In this document: piece after piece, positions 8,993 to 16,835 of the stretch
Layout of the letters: each line of letters opens with the position of its first letter
Numbering within the stretch: the first letter of the stretch is position 1
Source of the DNA: Bifidobacterium simiiventris
GTDB lineage: Bacteria; Actinomycetota; Actinomycetes; Actinomycetales; Bifidobacteriaceae
DNA: 64,000 bases
Assembly (NCBI RefSeq): GCF_019331715.1
Contig: NZ_JAHBBG010000008.1
Span: forward strand, 41,724 to 105,723
Direction: 5' to 3'
Program-made: the position numbers and the translations under genes
The notes under the pieces: generated by a model
The model's database searches: none
The model's input: only the letters and a program-made list of their open reading frames with translations
What the model was told of the DNA's origin: nothing

Positions 8993-9952
8993 ATGAGTGA
9001 TGAGATTCGTGATGTGATCGTTATCGGTTCCGGCCCGGCAGGCTACACCGCCGCCATCTACCTCGGCCGCGCGGGATACCGCCCGCTGGTGATCGCCGGC
9101 GCCCTCACGCCCGGCGGCCAGCTGGTAAACACGACGGAAGTCGAGAACTTCCCCGGTTTCCCGGACGGCATCATGGGCCCGGACCTGATGGACGCGATGC
9201 AGAAGCAGGCCGAGAAGTTCGGCGCCGAACTGGTGTATGACGACGTGGTGTCGGTCGATTTCGGCGGCGATGCCGACCAGCCCGATGCGCACGCGGTCAA
9301 GTCGGTGACCGTGGACGGCGGCGAAACGTACCGCGCCCGCGCCGTGGTGATCACGACCGGTTCAAGCTACCGCAAGCTCGGCGTGCCCGGCGAGGCGGAG
9401 TTCTCCGGCCGTGGCGTCTCGTATTGCGCGACCTGCGACGGGTTCTTCTTCCGCGGCAAGCCGATCGTCGTGGTCGGCGGCGGCGACAGCGCGTTCGAGG
9501 AGGCGCAGTTCCTGTCCCGCTTCGGCTCGTCGGTGACGCTCGTGCATCGCCGCGACGAGTTCCGCGCCTCGAAGATCATGGTGGATCGCGCCCGCGAGAA
9601 CGAGAAGATCTCGTTCGTGACGAACGCGGTGGTCGAGTCGGTGAACGGCGACGATTCCGGTGCGACGTCGGTGACACTGCGCGATGTGGTGACCGGCGAG
9701 ACGCGCGAACTGCCGGCGGAGGGCGTGTTCGTGGCGATCGGCCACACGCCGAGCACCGGATTCCTCGGCGGCGCGGTCAAGCTGGATGAGGACGGCTATA
9801 TCGTGGTCGACGGCGCGTCCACGCGCACGTCGGTGCCGGGCGTATTCGCGGCCGGCGACGCGGTGGACCGCGTCTACCGCCAGGCCATCAGCGCTGCCGG
9901 CATGGGCTGCCGCGCCGCCCTCGACACCCAGTCCTACCTCACACAGGAGTAG
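8993..9952 (+). CDS. trxB: Thioredoxin reductase
   Basis: This 319-residue flavoenzyme reduces thioredoxin with NADPH in the cytoplasm. The FAD-binding [12 protein letters not shown] motif is near residue 12, the redox-active dithiol CATC lies in the segment [10 protein letters not shown], the NADPH-binding [10 protein letters not shown] follows, and the second FAD motif VFAAGDAVD is near the C-terminus. Length and motif order match low-molecular-weight TrxB. A GTG at 8972 is in frame, but the ATG at 8993 gives the canonical N-terminus [12 protein letters not shown]. The upstream GGGG is a weak ribosome-binding site, so a short or leaderless transcript is possible. It converges on parB, with repeat copies and the GIY-YIG gene between them. 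A TrxB-like fused reductase at 52033 is a paralogue with a different partner. Confidence 0.96.
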   Translation: MSDEIRDVIVIGSGPAGYTAAIYLGRAGYRPLVIAGALTPGGQLVNTTEVENFPGFPDGIMGPDLMDAMQKQAEKFGAELVYDDVVSVDFGGDADQPDAHAVKSVTVDGGETYRARAVVITTGSSYRKLGVPGEAEFSGRGVSYCATCDGFFFRGKPIVVVGGGDSAFEEAQFLSRFGSSVTLVHRRDEFRASKIMVDRARENEKISFVTNAVVESVNGDDSGATSVTLRDVVTGETRELPAEGVFVAIGHTPSTGFLGGAVKLDEDGYIVVDGASTRTSVPGVFAAGDAVDRVYRQAISAAGMGCRAALDTQSYLTQE

Positions 9953-9962
9953 TGGCTTTTTA

Positions 9963-10056
9963 AGATTTCTCCACTCGCTTCGCTCGGTCGAAATGACAAA
10001 AAGTAGAGCGCTCAGTCAAAGTGACAGGAGAATATATGACGCCTCGGTCGAAATGA
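9963..10056 (+). repeat. Single arms of the GTCATTTCGA palindrome family
   Basis: A complete single arm, AGATTTCTCC...GGTCGAAATGAC, occupies 9963-9997, and a partial arm (GCCTCGGTCGAAATGAC) lies at 10041-10056. Both are in the same orientation, just after the trxB stop and beside the GIY-YIG-carrying copy. They look like decayed or duplicated right ends of the same element. Confidence 0.85.
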
Positions 10057-10066
10057 CAAATAGAGC

Positions 10067-10426
10067 GTCATTTCGACCGAGGCGATAGCCGAGCGGAGAA
10101 ATCTTTATTACCCGACCAGATCCTTAGCGAGATCATTCCACTGCGGATTAGTCAGTTCGACAAGACGGTTCTTCTTGTCACGGTTCCACTTCTTAATCTG
10201 CTTTTCACGCTCGATCGCCACGCGAACATCTTCCACGGATTCGTAGTGAACCAGTTTGGTCACGTTATATCGGTCAGTAAAGCCATCCACTCTGTGATTT
10301 CGATGCTCACTCAACCGGCGAAGCAAGTTATTCGTCATGCCTACGTACATCACCTTGTTATTCCAGTTGGTCAAGATGTATACGTAGTACAAGATTTCTC
10401 CGCTCGCTTCGCTCGGTCGAAATGAC
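10067..10426 (-). mobile_element. Palindromic-repeat element carrying a GIY-YIG nuclease
   Basis: On the minus strand this 360-bp unit begins with GTCATTTCGACCGAGCGAAG...GGAGAAATCTT (10426-10391) and ends with AAAGATTTCTCC...GGTCGAAATGAC (10106-10067), so the two ends are inverted copies of one another. The six gene-free copies of the family in this window have the same two arms separated by only about 20-25 bases. Here that spacer is replaced by one small nuclease gene whose start and stop lie at the inner edges of the arms. The layout matches an autonomous element with inverted ends. Mobility itself is an inference. Confidence 0.6.
10108..10392 (-). CDS. GIY-YIG nuclease domain protein (YhbQ/UPF0213-like)
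   Basis: This 94-residue, single-domain protein of the URI/GIY-YIG superfamily cleaves or nicks DNA in characterised relatives. The GIY-like VYI is at residues 4-6 and YVG at 16-18; conserved Arg (LLRRLSEH, residues 23-30), Glu (EREKQIKKW, about residue 63) and Asn (KKNRLVE) positions are present. The start chosen is TTG at 10392, because GGAG lies just before it at suitable spacing and the domain begins at once. An ATG at 10443 would prepend 17 residues encoded entirely by the repeat (FRPSEASGEI). The stop codon abuts the opposite repeat arm. The gene is lower in GC than parB and trxB. It is the only protein gene inside the repeat unit and a candidate for its mobilising enzyme. Confidence 0.85.
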   Translation of the reverse strand: MYYVYILTNWNNKVMYVGMTNNLLRRLSEHRNHRVDGFTDRYNVTKLVHYESVEDVRVAIEREKQIKKWNRDKKNRLVELTNPQWNDLAKDLVG

Positions 10427-10472
10427 AGAAAAAGATGGCACATCGGTCGAAATGACGGGAAGCTTCATTATC

Positions 10473-11891
10473 TTACTTCCAACCAGAGTCGGGGGCGGGG
10501 GTGCCGTCGGGCATGAGCAGGTCGAGGATGCGGTTCATGTCTTCGGGCGAGGAGAACACGATCTCAATGCGGCCGTGCTGCTCGGAGCCCTTGATCGACA
10601 CCTTGGTGTCGAAACGGTTCTCGAGATGCTCGCGGATCGGCGAATTGGCCCACGGATTGTTCTTGTTGGCGCGGGCCTTGCGCGGCTGATCGCTTTCGGC
10701 GACCTTCATCGCCACGATCTCTTCGGTGGAACGCACCGACAGTCCCTCGGCGATGATCCGCTGTGCCAGCTGCTCCATCTCGTCCTCGCTGCCCAGCGCG
10801 AGCAGCGCACGCGCGTGGCCGGCCGACAGCACGCCGGCGGCCACCTTCTTCTGCACGCTCGCCGGCAGGTTGAGCAGTCGCAGCGTGTTCGCGATCTGCG
10901 GACGCGACTTCGACACCGACTTCGACAGCTGCGCCTGCGTCAGACCGAACTCGTCGATCATCTGCTGGTACGCGGCGGCCTCTTCGAGCGGGTTGAGCGC
11001 GACGCGGTGCAGGTTCTCGAGCAACGCATCACGCAGCATGTCGTCGTCCGCGGTCGTCTTGACGATGGCCGGGATGGTCTTGAGTCCCGCCAACTGGGAG
11101 GCCCGCCACCGGCGCTCCCCCATGATCAGCTCGTACGGCGTGCGGCTCAGCTCGTCGGCGTTCGGATCGCGCTGCGCGGCGGCCAATTGGGAGGCCGGAC
11201 GCTTACGCACGACGATCGGCTGAAGGATGCCGACTTCCTTGATGGACGCGGACAGTTCGGCCAGTTCGTCCTCATCGAAGACGGTCCGCGGCTGGTGCGC
11301 GTTCGGACCGATGTCGGTGATGGTCAGTTCGGCCAGATAGCCGCCCTGCACCGGCTTGAGTTCGACTTCCTCGGTGTCCTTGTCGTTCTTGGACTGCTTG
11401 CCGGCGGCCGTCTGGGCCGTCGGACGTTCGGCTGCGGCAGTCGGCGTGACAACGTTCGCCGCGGCAGCAGGAACGGCGGAGACGGCCGACGGAGCCGTGT
11501 GATCGCCGCCGAAGAACAGGTCGCTCGGATGCGCGATATCGCCGATGCCGGGCATCGCGGCGCGCTTGGTCTTGGCCGCCTTGGCCTTGCCGCCGTCGGT
11601 TGCGGCATCGGTCTTGCCCACGGCGCTCAACGGATCGCCGGAACTGTTCCGGCCCATCGACGCGGCCGCGGACGCGATCGCCGCGACGGTCGACGCGTCC
11701 TTCGCCGGCACGACGACCGTGGTCTTGACGGGATGGTCGTTCTTCGCGATCACGGCACCCGTCCCGGTGGTGGCTGCAGCCGCCGGCATGCCGGCGATCA
11801 CCGACTGTTCGTCGGTCTTCTGCTCGTGCGGTTCTCCGGGAAGATCGGGAAACAGCGCACCCAGTCCTTTGCCCAAACGTGACTTTGCCAT
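10473..11891 (-). CDS. parB: Chromosome partitioning protein ParB
   Basis: This 472-residue centromere-binding CTP-dependent clamp loads at parS sites near the origin. The N-terminus MAKSRLGKGLGALF is the ParA-interacting motif. A long Ala/Thr-rich linker (about residues 20-170) is followed by the ParB/Srx domain (ELSASIKEVGILQPIVVR, GERRWRA) and the helix-turn-helix (LTQAQLSKSVSKSRPQIANTL), with a C-terminal dimerisation region. It is longer than most ParB proteins because of the linker. The ATG at 11891 has GGAG upstream and follows the parA stop by one base, so the pair is an operon. Candidate parS sites are at 13826, 16014 and 58954. Confidence 0.95.
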   Translation of the reverse strand: MAKSRLGKGLGALFPDLPGEPHEQKTDEQSVIAGMPAAAATTGTGAVIAKNDHPVKTTVVVPAKDASTVAAIASAAASMGRNSSGDPLSAVGKTDAATDGGKAKAAKTKRAAMPGIGDIAHPSDLFFGGDHTAPSAVSAVPAAAANVVTPTAAAERPTAQTAAGKQSKNDKDTEEVELKPVQGGYLAELTITDIGPNAHQPRTVFDEDELAELSASIKEVGILQPIVVRKRPASQLAAAQRDPNADELSRTPYELIMGERRWRASQLAGLKTIPAIVKTTADDDMLRDALLENLHRVALNPLEEAAAYQQMIDEFGLTQAQLSKSVSKSRPQIANTLRLLNLPASVQKKVAAGVLSAGHARALLALGSEDEMEQLAQRIIAEGLSVRSTEEIVAMKVAESDQPRKARANKNNPWANSPIREHLENRFDTKVSIKGSEQHGRIEIVFSSPEDMNRILDLLMPDGTPAPDSGWK

Positions 11892-11892
11892 C

Positions 11893-12879
11893 TCAGTGTT
11901 CTCCTCGCTTGATCGCAATCGCCTGCAACGCCTGCGCCGAACGCTTCGCGATTTCCAGCGCCGCCTCGCGGTATGCGGTGGCGCCCATGCACTGCGGCTC
12001 GTAGGAAATCACGCTTTGGCTGAAGCTCGGCGCTTCGGAAATCTTCACGGTTCGCGGAATGGTCGTGTCGAGCACGATCGACGGGTAGTGCTGCTTGACC
12101 TCGTCGTAGACCTCGCGGCTGAGCAGCGTGCGCCGGTCGAACATGGTGACCAGCATGGTCGAGACGAGCAGCGACGGATTGAAGTGCTCCTGCACGAGGC
12201 CGATCGTGTGGATGAGCTGGCCGAGGCCTTCGAGCGCATAGTATTCGGCCTGAATCGGGATGAGCATCTCGTTGACCGCGCACATCGCGTTGATGACGAG
12301 CAGACCGAGGCTTGGCGGGCAGTCGATGAATACGTAATCATAGTGATCGCCGCAGTGCGCGAGATACTCGTTGATCGCGTCGCGCATCAGGTTGTTGCGG
12401 TTCGGCGAGTCGGCGACCTCGAGTTCGGCGCCGGACAGGTCGATGGACGCCGGCACGACGTCGAGCGTGGAGAAGTCAGGGCAGACCTGTTTGACCTGTT
12501 CGATGGTCAGACGCCCCTCGATCACGTCGTAGACGGACGGCATGCCCGAGCCGTGCGGGATGCCGAGCGCGGTGGACGCGTTGCCCTGCGGGTCCATGTC
12601 GATGACCAACACGCGGGCGCCGGCGAGGGCCAGGGCCGCGGCGATGTTGACGGTTGTGGTGGTCTTGCCGACGCCGCCTTTCTGATTGGCGACCGCGATC
12701 ATTCGGGTCTGCTGCGGCTTGGGGAAGACGGCGGCCTCGATGGCCTTGTACCGCAACGATTCCTGCGCGATCTGCGCACCCAGAGGAGAAGCAGAATCCT
12801 TGAAGATGCGATTGATGGTCTGCGTCACCGTTTCCGGTTCCTGCAGGCCCCCAACGGTCTGGTCATCTGCTGTGGACAC
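11893..12879 (-). CDS. parA: Chromosome partitioning ATPase ParA (Soj)
   Basis: This 328-residue Walker-type ATPase drives origin segregation with ParB. The deviant Walker A KGGVGKTTT is at about residues 67-75 after a roughly 60-residue N-terminal extension; the Walker A' VIDMDPQGNAST and Walker B DYVFIDCPPSLG follow. The GTG at 12879 is preferred: AAGGAGG sits five bases before it, whereas an in-frame GTG at 12894 would translate that ribosome-binding site as Lys-Glu-Glu. The gene is transcribed away from rsmG, and the gap between them carries nine DnaA boxes, so DnaA may influence its promoter. Confidence 0.96.
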   Translation of the reverse strand: MSTADDQTVGGLQEPETVTQTINRIFKDSASPLGAQIAQESLRYKAIEAAVFPKPQQTRMIAVANQKGGVGKTTTTVNIAAALALAGARVLVIDMDPQGNASTALGIPHGSGMPSVYDVIEGRLTIEQVKQVCPDFSTLDVVPASIDLSGAELEVADSPNRNNLMRDAINEYLAHCGDHYDYVFIDCPPSLGLLVINAMCAVNEMLIPIQAEYYALEGLGQLIHTIGLVQEHFNPSLLVSTMLVTMFDRRTLLSREVYDEVKQHYPSIVLDTTIPRTVKISEAPSFSQSVISYEPQCMGATAYREAALEIAKRSAQALQAIAIKRGEH

Positions 12880-12951
12880 GAGTTCCTCCTTCACAAGACA
12901 GTACGTTCCAGTTTCATCGTTCGCGTGGACATGAAACGTCGTTTTCAGCAG

Positions 12952-13151
12952 TTATCCACACCGTTATCCACATGCATGTGGATAACGGTGTGGATAAAGC
13001 TGTGGATAACATGTGCATATCTTTGATAGGCGATTGCCAAAGTCGCTATTTTTCAAGGCTTGACGCCGGAAGTTATACACAGATGCAGATTGTGGATAAC
13101 TTGCGTTCACTGGTGTTCAAGTCTGTGGATAACTACTATCGTTTATCCACA
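12952..13151. promoter_or_regulatory. DnaA-box cluster between rsmG and parA
   Basis: Nine TTATCCACA-type boxes: plus orientation at 12952-12960, 12964-12972, 13073-13081 (TTATACACA) and 13143-13151; minus orientation (TGTGGATAA) at 12977-12985, 12989-12997, 13001-13009, 13091-13099 and 13124-13132. Eight are exact. The first five lie within 58 bases. The last box overlaps the 3' end of rsmG. The density equals that of the dnaA-dnaN origin cluster, so this may be a second origin subregion or a DnaA-titrating or parA-regulating site. Confidence 0.85.
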
Positions 13152-13852
13152 ATCACGACGTGGGTGGGCTCCAGATCCGGTCCGACGGCGGCTTCAACCA
13201 CACGCGGCCGCACTCCCCCGCGCTTGGCGATCTCCTTGGCGGCCTTGTCGATCTCTGCCTGGGCCGAGCGCCCCTTCAATGCGACGAGGCAGCCATGCGG
13301 TTTCAGCAGCGGCAGCGTCCAGCCGGACAGCTTGGTCATCGGAGCGACGGCACGACAGGTCACCACCGCGAACGGATGCAGGCCAGAGGCATGCTTGCGC
13401 AGGTTCGTAATCACCTCTTCGGATCGCGCGCGCAACACGGTCACGTTCTTGAGGTTCATCTCCTCGACGCACTCGTTCAGCCACTCGACCCGGCGTTCCA
13501 TCGGCTCGATCAGCGTGAACCGGTGGTCCGGCAGGCAGGCCGAGGCGACGATGCCCGGGAATCCGCCGCCCGATCCGATGTCGGCGACGGTCTTGAACCG
13601 CTCGTCCTTGGTCGCCTCGCGCACGAACGGCACGATCGCCGCGGAGTTGAGGATATGTCGCTCCCACACGATCGGCACGTCACGCGGACCGATCAGACCG
13701 CGCGGCTCGCCCTCGCGCATGAGTTTCTCGTGAAACACCTCAAGTTTGGGGAGCGCGTCGCCGAGCACCTCGGCGAGTACGGGCGAACCGTCGAGCTGGT
13801 CGACGACCGGTTCGACGGGTTCGGATGTTTCATGTGAAACGTCGGTGTTCAT
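13136..13852 (-). CDS. rsmG: 16S rRNA (guanine527-N7)-methyltransferase RsmG
   Basis: This 238-residue SAM-dependent enzyme methylates G527 of 16S rRNA (formerly GidB). The SAM-binding glycine motif [11 protein letters not shown] spans about residues 90-100, followed by the acidic strand [10 protein letters not shown] and the conserved CRAVAP segment. ATG 13852 is taken as the start, with GAAGGG upstream. An earlier in-frame ATG at 13876 would begin inside a dispersed repeat copy. A parS-like site lies within codons 4-9. The 3' end overlaps the outermost DnaA box before parA. Loss of this gene is a known route to low-level streptomycin resistance in other bacteria. Confidence 0.94.
   Translation of the reverse strand: MNTDVSHETSEPVEPVVDQLDGSPVLAEVLGDALPKLEVFHEKLMREGEPRGLIGPRDVPIVWERHILNSAAIVPFVREATKDERFKTVADIGSGGGFPGIVASACLPDHRFTLIEPMERRVEWLNECVEEMNLKNVTVLRARSEEVITNLRKHASGLHPFAVVTCRAVAPMTKLSGWTLPLLKPHGCLVALKGRSAQAEIDKAAKEIAKRGGVRPRVVEAAVGPDLEPTHVVIVDKR
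13826..13841. promoter_or_regulatory. parS-like site in rsmG
   Basis: TGTTTCATGTGAAACG matches the bacterial parS consensus TGTTTCACGTGAAACA at 14 of 16 positions, within the first codons of rsmG and about 1 kb from parA. It is the weakest of the three candidates. Confidence 0.65.
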
Positions 13853-13871
13853 GGAATGCCCTTCATGACTG

Positions 13872-13971
13872 GTCATACCGCCTCGACTGAGCGAAAGCGA
13901 GCGGAGAGATCTTACCGGAGGTTTCCACCTCCCAGAAGATTTCTCCGCTCGCTGCGCTCGGTCGAAATGAC
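13872..13971. repeat. GTCATTTCGA-family palindrome (degenerate), rsmG-jag
   Basis: The left arm is divergent (GTCATACCGCCTCGACTGAG...GGAGAGATCTT) and the right arm canonical (AGATTTCTCC...GGTCGAAATGAC), separated by about 25 bases. It fills most of the gap between jag and rsmG and overlaps the region upstream of the rsmG start. Confidence 0.85.
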
Positions 13972-13999
13972 GATACGATCGAGGAAAATACGGATCGAA

Positions 14000-14530
14000 C
14001 TACTCGTCGACCTCGTCGGTCTCGGCGGAATCGTCGGCGGCGGCCTTGAGATAGACGGTCACATAGCGATGCGGTTCCTCGCCGTGCGAACGCGACTTCA
14101 TGCCCTCCTCACGGACCACGTCGTGCACGACCTTACGTTCGAACGAGTTCATCGGCTTCAGGTCGACCGGCTCGCCGGTCTCCTTCACCTCGTCGATCGC
14201 GTCGAGCGCGATGTCACGCAGGCGCTGGCGCTTGCGCTTGAGGAATCCGTCCACGTCCACGATCAGATGCGAACGCTCGCCGGTCTTCTGCTGCACAGCC
14301 AGCCGGGTCAGCTGCTGCAACGCGTCGACCACTTCCCCGTTGCGGCCGATCAGATGCTTGATGTCGGTATCGTCGTCGGCGACGATCTGCACCATCGGCC
14401 GTCCGTTGCGCACGCCCATCTCGATGTCGCCGTCGTAATCGGCGATGTCCAGCAGTCCCTCGAGATAGTCAGCGGCGATGTCAGCTTCCTCGTTGAGCTG
14501 ATCGATCGTCTTCTCGTCGTCCTGCGCCAT
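14000..14530 (-). CDS. jag: KH/R3H RNA-binding protein Jag (KhpB)
   Basis: This 176-residue cytoplasmic RNA-binding protein has a KH type II domain (about residues 35-105, GxxG loop LIGRNGEV) followed by an R3H domain (about 110-165; MNSFERKVVHDVV then the Arg/His-bearing GMKSRSHGEEPHR). The N-terminal Jag_N domain of firmicute homologues is missing, as is usual in actinobacteria. The ATG at 14530 has AAGGAG upstream. It follows yidC in the conserved rpmH-rnpA-yidD-yidC-jag-rsmG order, but a strong terminator separates it from yidC, so it may have its own promoter. Relatives affect cell division and elongation through RNA binding. Confidence 0.93.
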   Translation of the reverse strand: MAQDDEKTIDQLNEEADIAADYLEGLLDIADYDGDIEMGVRNGRPMVQIVADDDTDIKHLIGRNGEVVDALQQLTRLAVQQKTGERSHLIVDVDGFLKRKRQRLRDIALDAIDEVKETGEPVDLKPMNSFERKVVHDVVREEGMKSRSHGEEPHRYVTVYLKAAADDSAETDEVDE

Positions 14531-14587
14531 ATCACAACTCCTTATCAGCGAGGCCAAAGGTGGTCAAATCTACAGTCAGTCTAAACC

Positions 14588-14629
14588 AAAAAATCTCACG
14601 GAAACGAATCACGCCCGTTTCCGTGAGAT
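14588..14629 (-). terminator. Rho-independent terminator of yidC
   Basis: Perfect 14-bp arms ATCTCACGGAAACG (14593-14606) and CGTTTCCGTGAGAT (14616-14629) with a run of six T on the minus strand, ten bases past the yidC stop. Confidence 0.9.
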
Positions 14630-14638
14630 CATGGCACG

Positions 14639-15652
14639 TTATTTCTTCTTATTGCGGTTCTTGCGCTGTGGCTGCGCGCGCTGATAGCCCTGCTTCTCCT
14701 TGAGCTCGGCCTCTTCCTTGGCCTTGATGAGCTTCTCCTCTTCGAGGCTGGGCAGTCCAGCCTTCGCACGGCGCTCGTTCTCTCGCTTGTGGTCGCGCAC
14801 TTCCTTGTCCTTGGCGGCCGGCGAACCGGGCGTCGGGAAGGCGTAGACCTGCCACGCGGTGCGGGCGAGGTTGCACACGTTGTTGGTGAGCCAGTAGACG
14901 AGCACGGCGAACGGCATGGTCACGCCGGAGAAGATGTACATGATCGGGAACATCCACAGCATGCCCTTCTGCATGGCCGCGGCCTGGCCGACCATCGCCT
15001 CCTGGTTCGTGTTGCGCTTCATGCTGAAGTACGTGGTGAACCACAGGCAGAAGCACATGAGCGCGACGAAGACGCCGATGATGATCTTGCCGTGCGTGGA
15101 AGCAGAGCCGAACACGTCGGTGACGTTCACGCCGAAGACGGTGGTCTGCGAGAACTGCTTGGCGGTGGCGACGTCGAACGCGCCGAGCGCCTCACGCTTG
15201 CCGCGCGCGATGTACGGAATGGCCGAGAGCACGTAGAACATGCACATGAAGACCGGCGACTGGATGAGCATCGGCAGGCACGAACCGGCCGGGTTCGCGT
15301 CGTTGTCCTGATACAGCTTCATCATCTCGCGCTGCATGGCCTCTTTGCTGGCCTGATCGTTCTTGCCCTTGTACTTGTTCTGGATGCGCTGCATCTGCGG
15401 CTGGATCGCCTGCATCTTGCGCATCGACTTCATCGTCTTGTAGTACAGCGGGAACACGCACGCGTGCACGACGAGCACGAGGAAGATGATCGACAGCACC
15501 CACGAGAAGCCGACGGGCGACATGCCGAGCAGGGTCAGGAAGCTGTGGAAGATGGCCATGATCTGGGTCATCAGCCACTCGACCGGGGTCAGCAGCTTGT
15601 ACAGCCAGCCCCAGAAGCCGCTGTCCAGCAGGAAGTTATCGTAATTGATCAT
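14639..15652 (-). CDS. yidC: Membrane protein insertase YidC
   Basis: This 337-residue Oxa1/YidC-family insertase integrates and folds proteins in the cytoplasmic membrane, alone or with Sec. Five membrane segments are visible: an N-terminal one (residues about 10-55), VLSIIFLVLVVHACVFPLY, and three in the C-terminal half (MCMFYVLSAI, IGVFVALMCFCLWF, FPIMYIFSGVTMPFAVLVYWL). A cytoplasmic coiled hairpin rich in Lys/Gln (MRKMQAIQPQMQRIQ) lies between. The C-terminal tail is very basic (QPQRKNRNKKK), typical for ribosome contact. The large periplasmic domain of proteobacterial YidC is absent. ATG 15652 has an upstream AGGAG. It lies two bases past the yidD stop. Confidence 0.95.
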   Translation of the reverse strand: MINYDNFLLDSGFWGWLYKLLTPVEWLMTQIMAIFHSFLTLLGMSPVGFSWVLSIIFLVLVVHACVFPLYYKTMKSMRKMQAIQPQMQRIQNKYKGKNDQASKEAMQREMMKLYQDNDANPAGSCLPMLIQSPVFMCMFYVLSAIPYIARGKREALGAFDVATAKQFSQTTVFGVNVTDVFGSASTHGKIIIGVFVALMCFCLWFTTYFSMKRNTNQEAMVGQAAAMQKGMLWMFPIMYIFSGVTMPFAVLVYWLTNNVCNLARTAWQVYAFPTPGSPAAKDKEVRDHKRENERRAKAGLPSLEEEKLIKAKEEAELKEKQGYQRAQPQRKNRNKKK

Positions 15653-15654
15653 CG

Positions 15655-15996
15655 CTAGGCCATCTCCTTACGTTGCGCATGATGATCCGGCTCGTCGGCA
15701 TCATCATGCCAGGCCAGTGGTGTCAGTCGGGGCTCCTCATGGGCCTTCGACCATGAAAATCGATAAAAAACGGAATACCGCTGCGGCACATCGTCAATGC
15801 CGCCGCGACTCCACGGCCGGCAACGCAGCAGACGCAATACGGCGAGCAACCCGCCGCGGAACGCCCCATACCGCTCCAATGCCTCGACGGCATAGTTCGA
15901 GCAGGAGGGGTAATACTTGCAACAGGCCGGACGGTTCGCGGAAATCGATCGCTGATACCAGCGGATCGCGCGGATCATGCCGTCAGCCGCGTGCAT
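15655..15996 (-). CDS. yidD: Membrane protein insertion efficiency factor YidD
   Basis: This 113-residue small membrane-associated factor supports YidC-dependent insertion. The hallmark region begins [13 protein letters not shown] and continues [19 protein letters not shown], then [17 protein letters not shown]. The C-terminal 30 residues are polar and not conserved. The start at ATG 15996 overlaps the end of rnpA; an alternative ATG at 15978 would remove six residues, and neither has a strong ribosome-binding site, consistent with translational coupling to rnpA. The frame extends upstream to 16077, but that part is the shadow of rnpA. Confidence 0.92.
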   Translation of the reverse strand: MHAADGMIRAIRWYQRSISANRPACCKYYPSCSNYAVEALERYGAFRGGLLAVLRLLRCRPWSRGGIDDVPQRYSVFYRFSWSKAHEEPRLTPLAWHDDADEPDHHAQRKEMA

Positions 15997-16363
15997 CGGC
16001 GACACGCTTCGCTGTTTTACGTGAAACAGCGTCGAACAGCGACGCCACCTGCCGGTCCAACGACTGGAAATCGGCATGTGCGGCGCTCGGCTTCGCCCGC
16101 ATCACGACGTCCACGGATTCGGGAAGCCGCGATTCGTAGGCGCGGGCCAATACGCGGAACCGCCGCTTGACGGTGTTGCGCGTGACCGCATGCCCCACCG
16201 ATTTGGATACGGCAAGGCCAAGCCGCCGGCCATTCGCCGTCGTTTCGCCCAAAACTGAGGAATCGTCGCGCACCAGATAGTGCACGACGATATCCTTGTC
16301 ACTGACTTTACGACGGCGCTTGAGCACGGTGACGAAGTCACGATGACTCTTCAGCCGCTCCAC
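15983..16363 (-). CDS. rnpA: Ribonuclease P protein component
   Basis: This 126-residue basic protein subunit of RNase P helps the RNA subunit remove 5' leaders from tRNA precursors. The N-terminus [16 protein letters not shown] and the RNR-type motif [14 protein letters not shown] are diagnostic. GTG 16363 is used because the conserved family N-terminus begins exactly there; upstream codons are the frame shadow of rpmH. It starts 26 bases after the rpmH stop and overlaps yidD at its end. A parS-like sequence lies in the overlap zone. Confidence 0.94.
   Translation of the reverse strand: MERLKSHRDFVTVLKRRRKVSDKDIVVHYLVRDDSSVLGETTANGRRLGLAVSKSVGHAVTRNTVKRRFRVLARAYESRLPESVDVVMRAKPSAAHADFQSLDRQVASLFDAVSRKTAKRVADARG
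16014..16029. promoter_or_regulatory. parS site in the end of rnpA
   Basis: TGTTTTACGTGAAACA differs from the parS consensus TGTTTCACGTGAAACA at one position. It lies inside the rnpA coding end, about 0.8 kb from dnaA, a usual place for parS. Confidence 0.8.
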
Positions 16364-16389
16364 GTCGATGTTGCCGCCGAGCGTATAGG

Positions 16390-16524
16390 TCAGGCGGCCA
16401 GGGACTTGCGGCCCTTGGCACGGCGACGGTTGATGGTCGCGCGGCCGGAACGGGTGCGCATGCGCAGGCGGAAGCCGTGCTTCATGTGACGGCGGCGGTT
16501 GTTCGGCTGGAATGTCCTCTTCAT
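16390..16524 (-). CDS. rpmH: Large ribosomal subunit protein bL34
   Basis: A 44-residue, highly basic protein beginning [18 protein letters not shown] and ending KGRKSLAA, which is the canonical bL34 sequence. The start ATG at 16524 has GGGAG upstream. It heads the minus-strand rpmH-rnpA-yidD-yidC unit and is divergent from dnaA, the classic origin arrangement. Confidence 0.97.
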   Translation of the reverse strand: MKRTFQPNNRRRHMKHGFRLRMRTRSGRATINRRRAKGRKSLAA

Positions 16525-16835
16525 AATTTAGCTCCCGGTGTTTTAGCCGCGCCAAGGCACGGCTCCTCATGAGTCAAGCTATACCAAAGTACTCTTACCC
16601 CTGCCCACAAGTCAAAACGCCGAGCGTATTTTCACATTTCGGTCGTTGTTCCATAACGGTTCATTTGCATATAACCGTTGAAAAATCAAGCCCTCACGGC
16701 GGCGAGTTATCCACAAATTACACGAATGTTATTCACATTCCAATGTTTTCAACACGCAAGCCTGTGGATAACTTCTAGGTTTTGGAGTAAAAATGATCTG
16801 TTGTCATATTATTCGCTCGAGTGGAGGAGGCCCGC
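16525..16835. promoter_or_regulatory. rpmH-dnaA divergent region with three DnaA boxes
   Basis: This 311-base AT-richer gap holds the divergent promoters of rpmH and dnaA. DnaA boxes are at 16707-16715 (TTATCCACA, plus), 16729-16737 (TTATTCACA, plus, one mismatch) and 16763-16771 (TGTGGATAA, minus). These boxes close to the dnaA start suggest autoregulation and form the smaller of the three box clusters. No small gene is seen. Confidence 0.85.
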
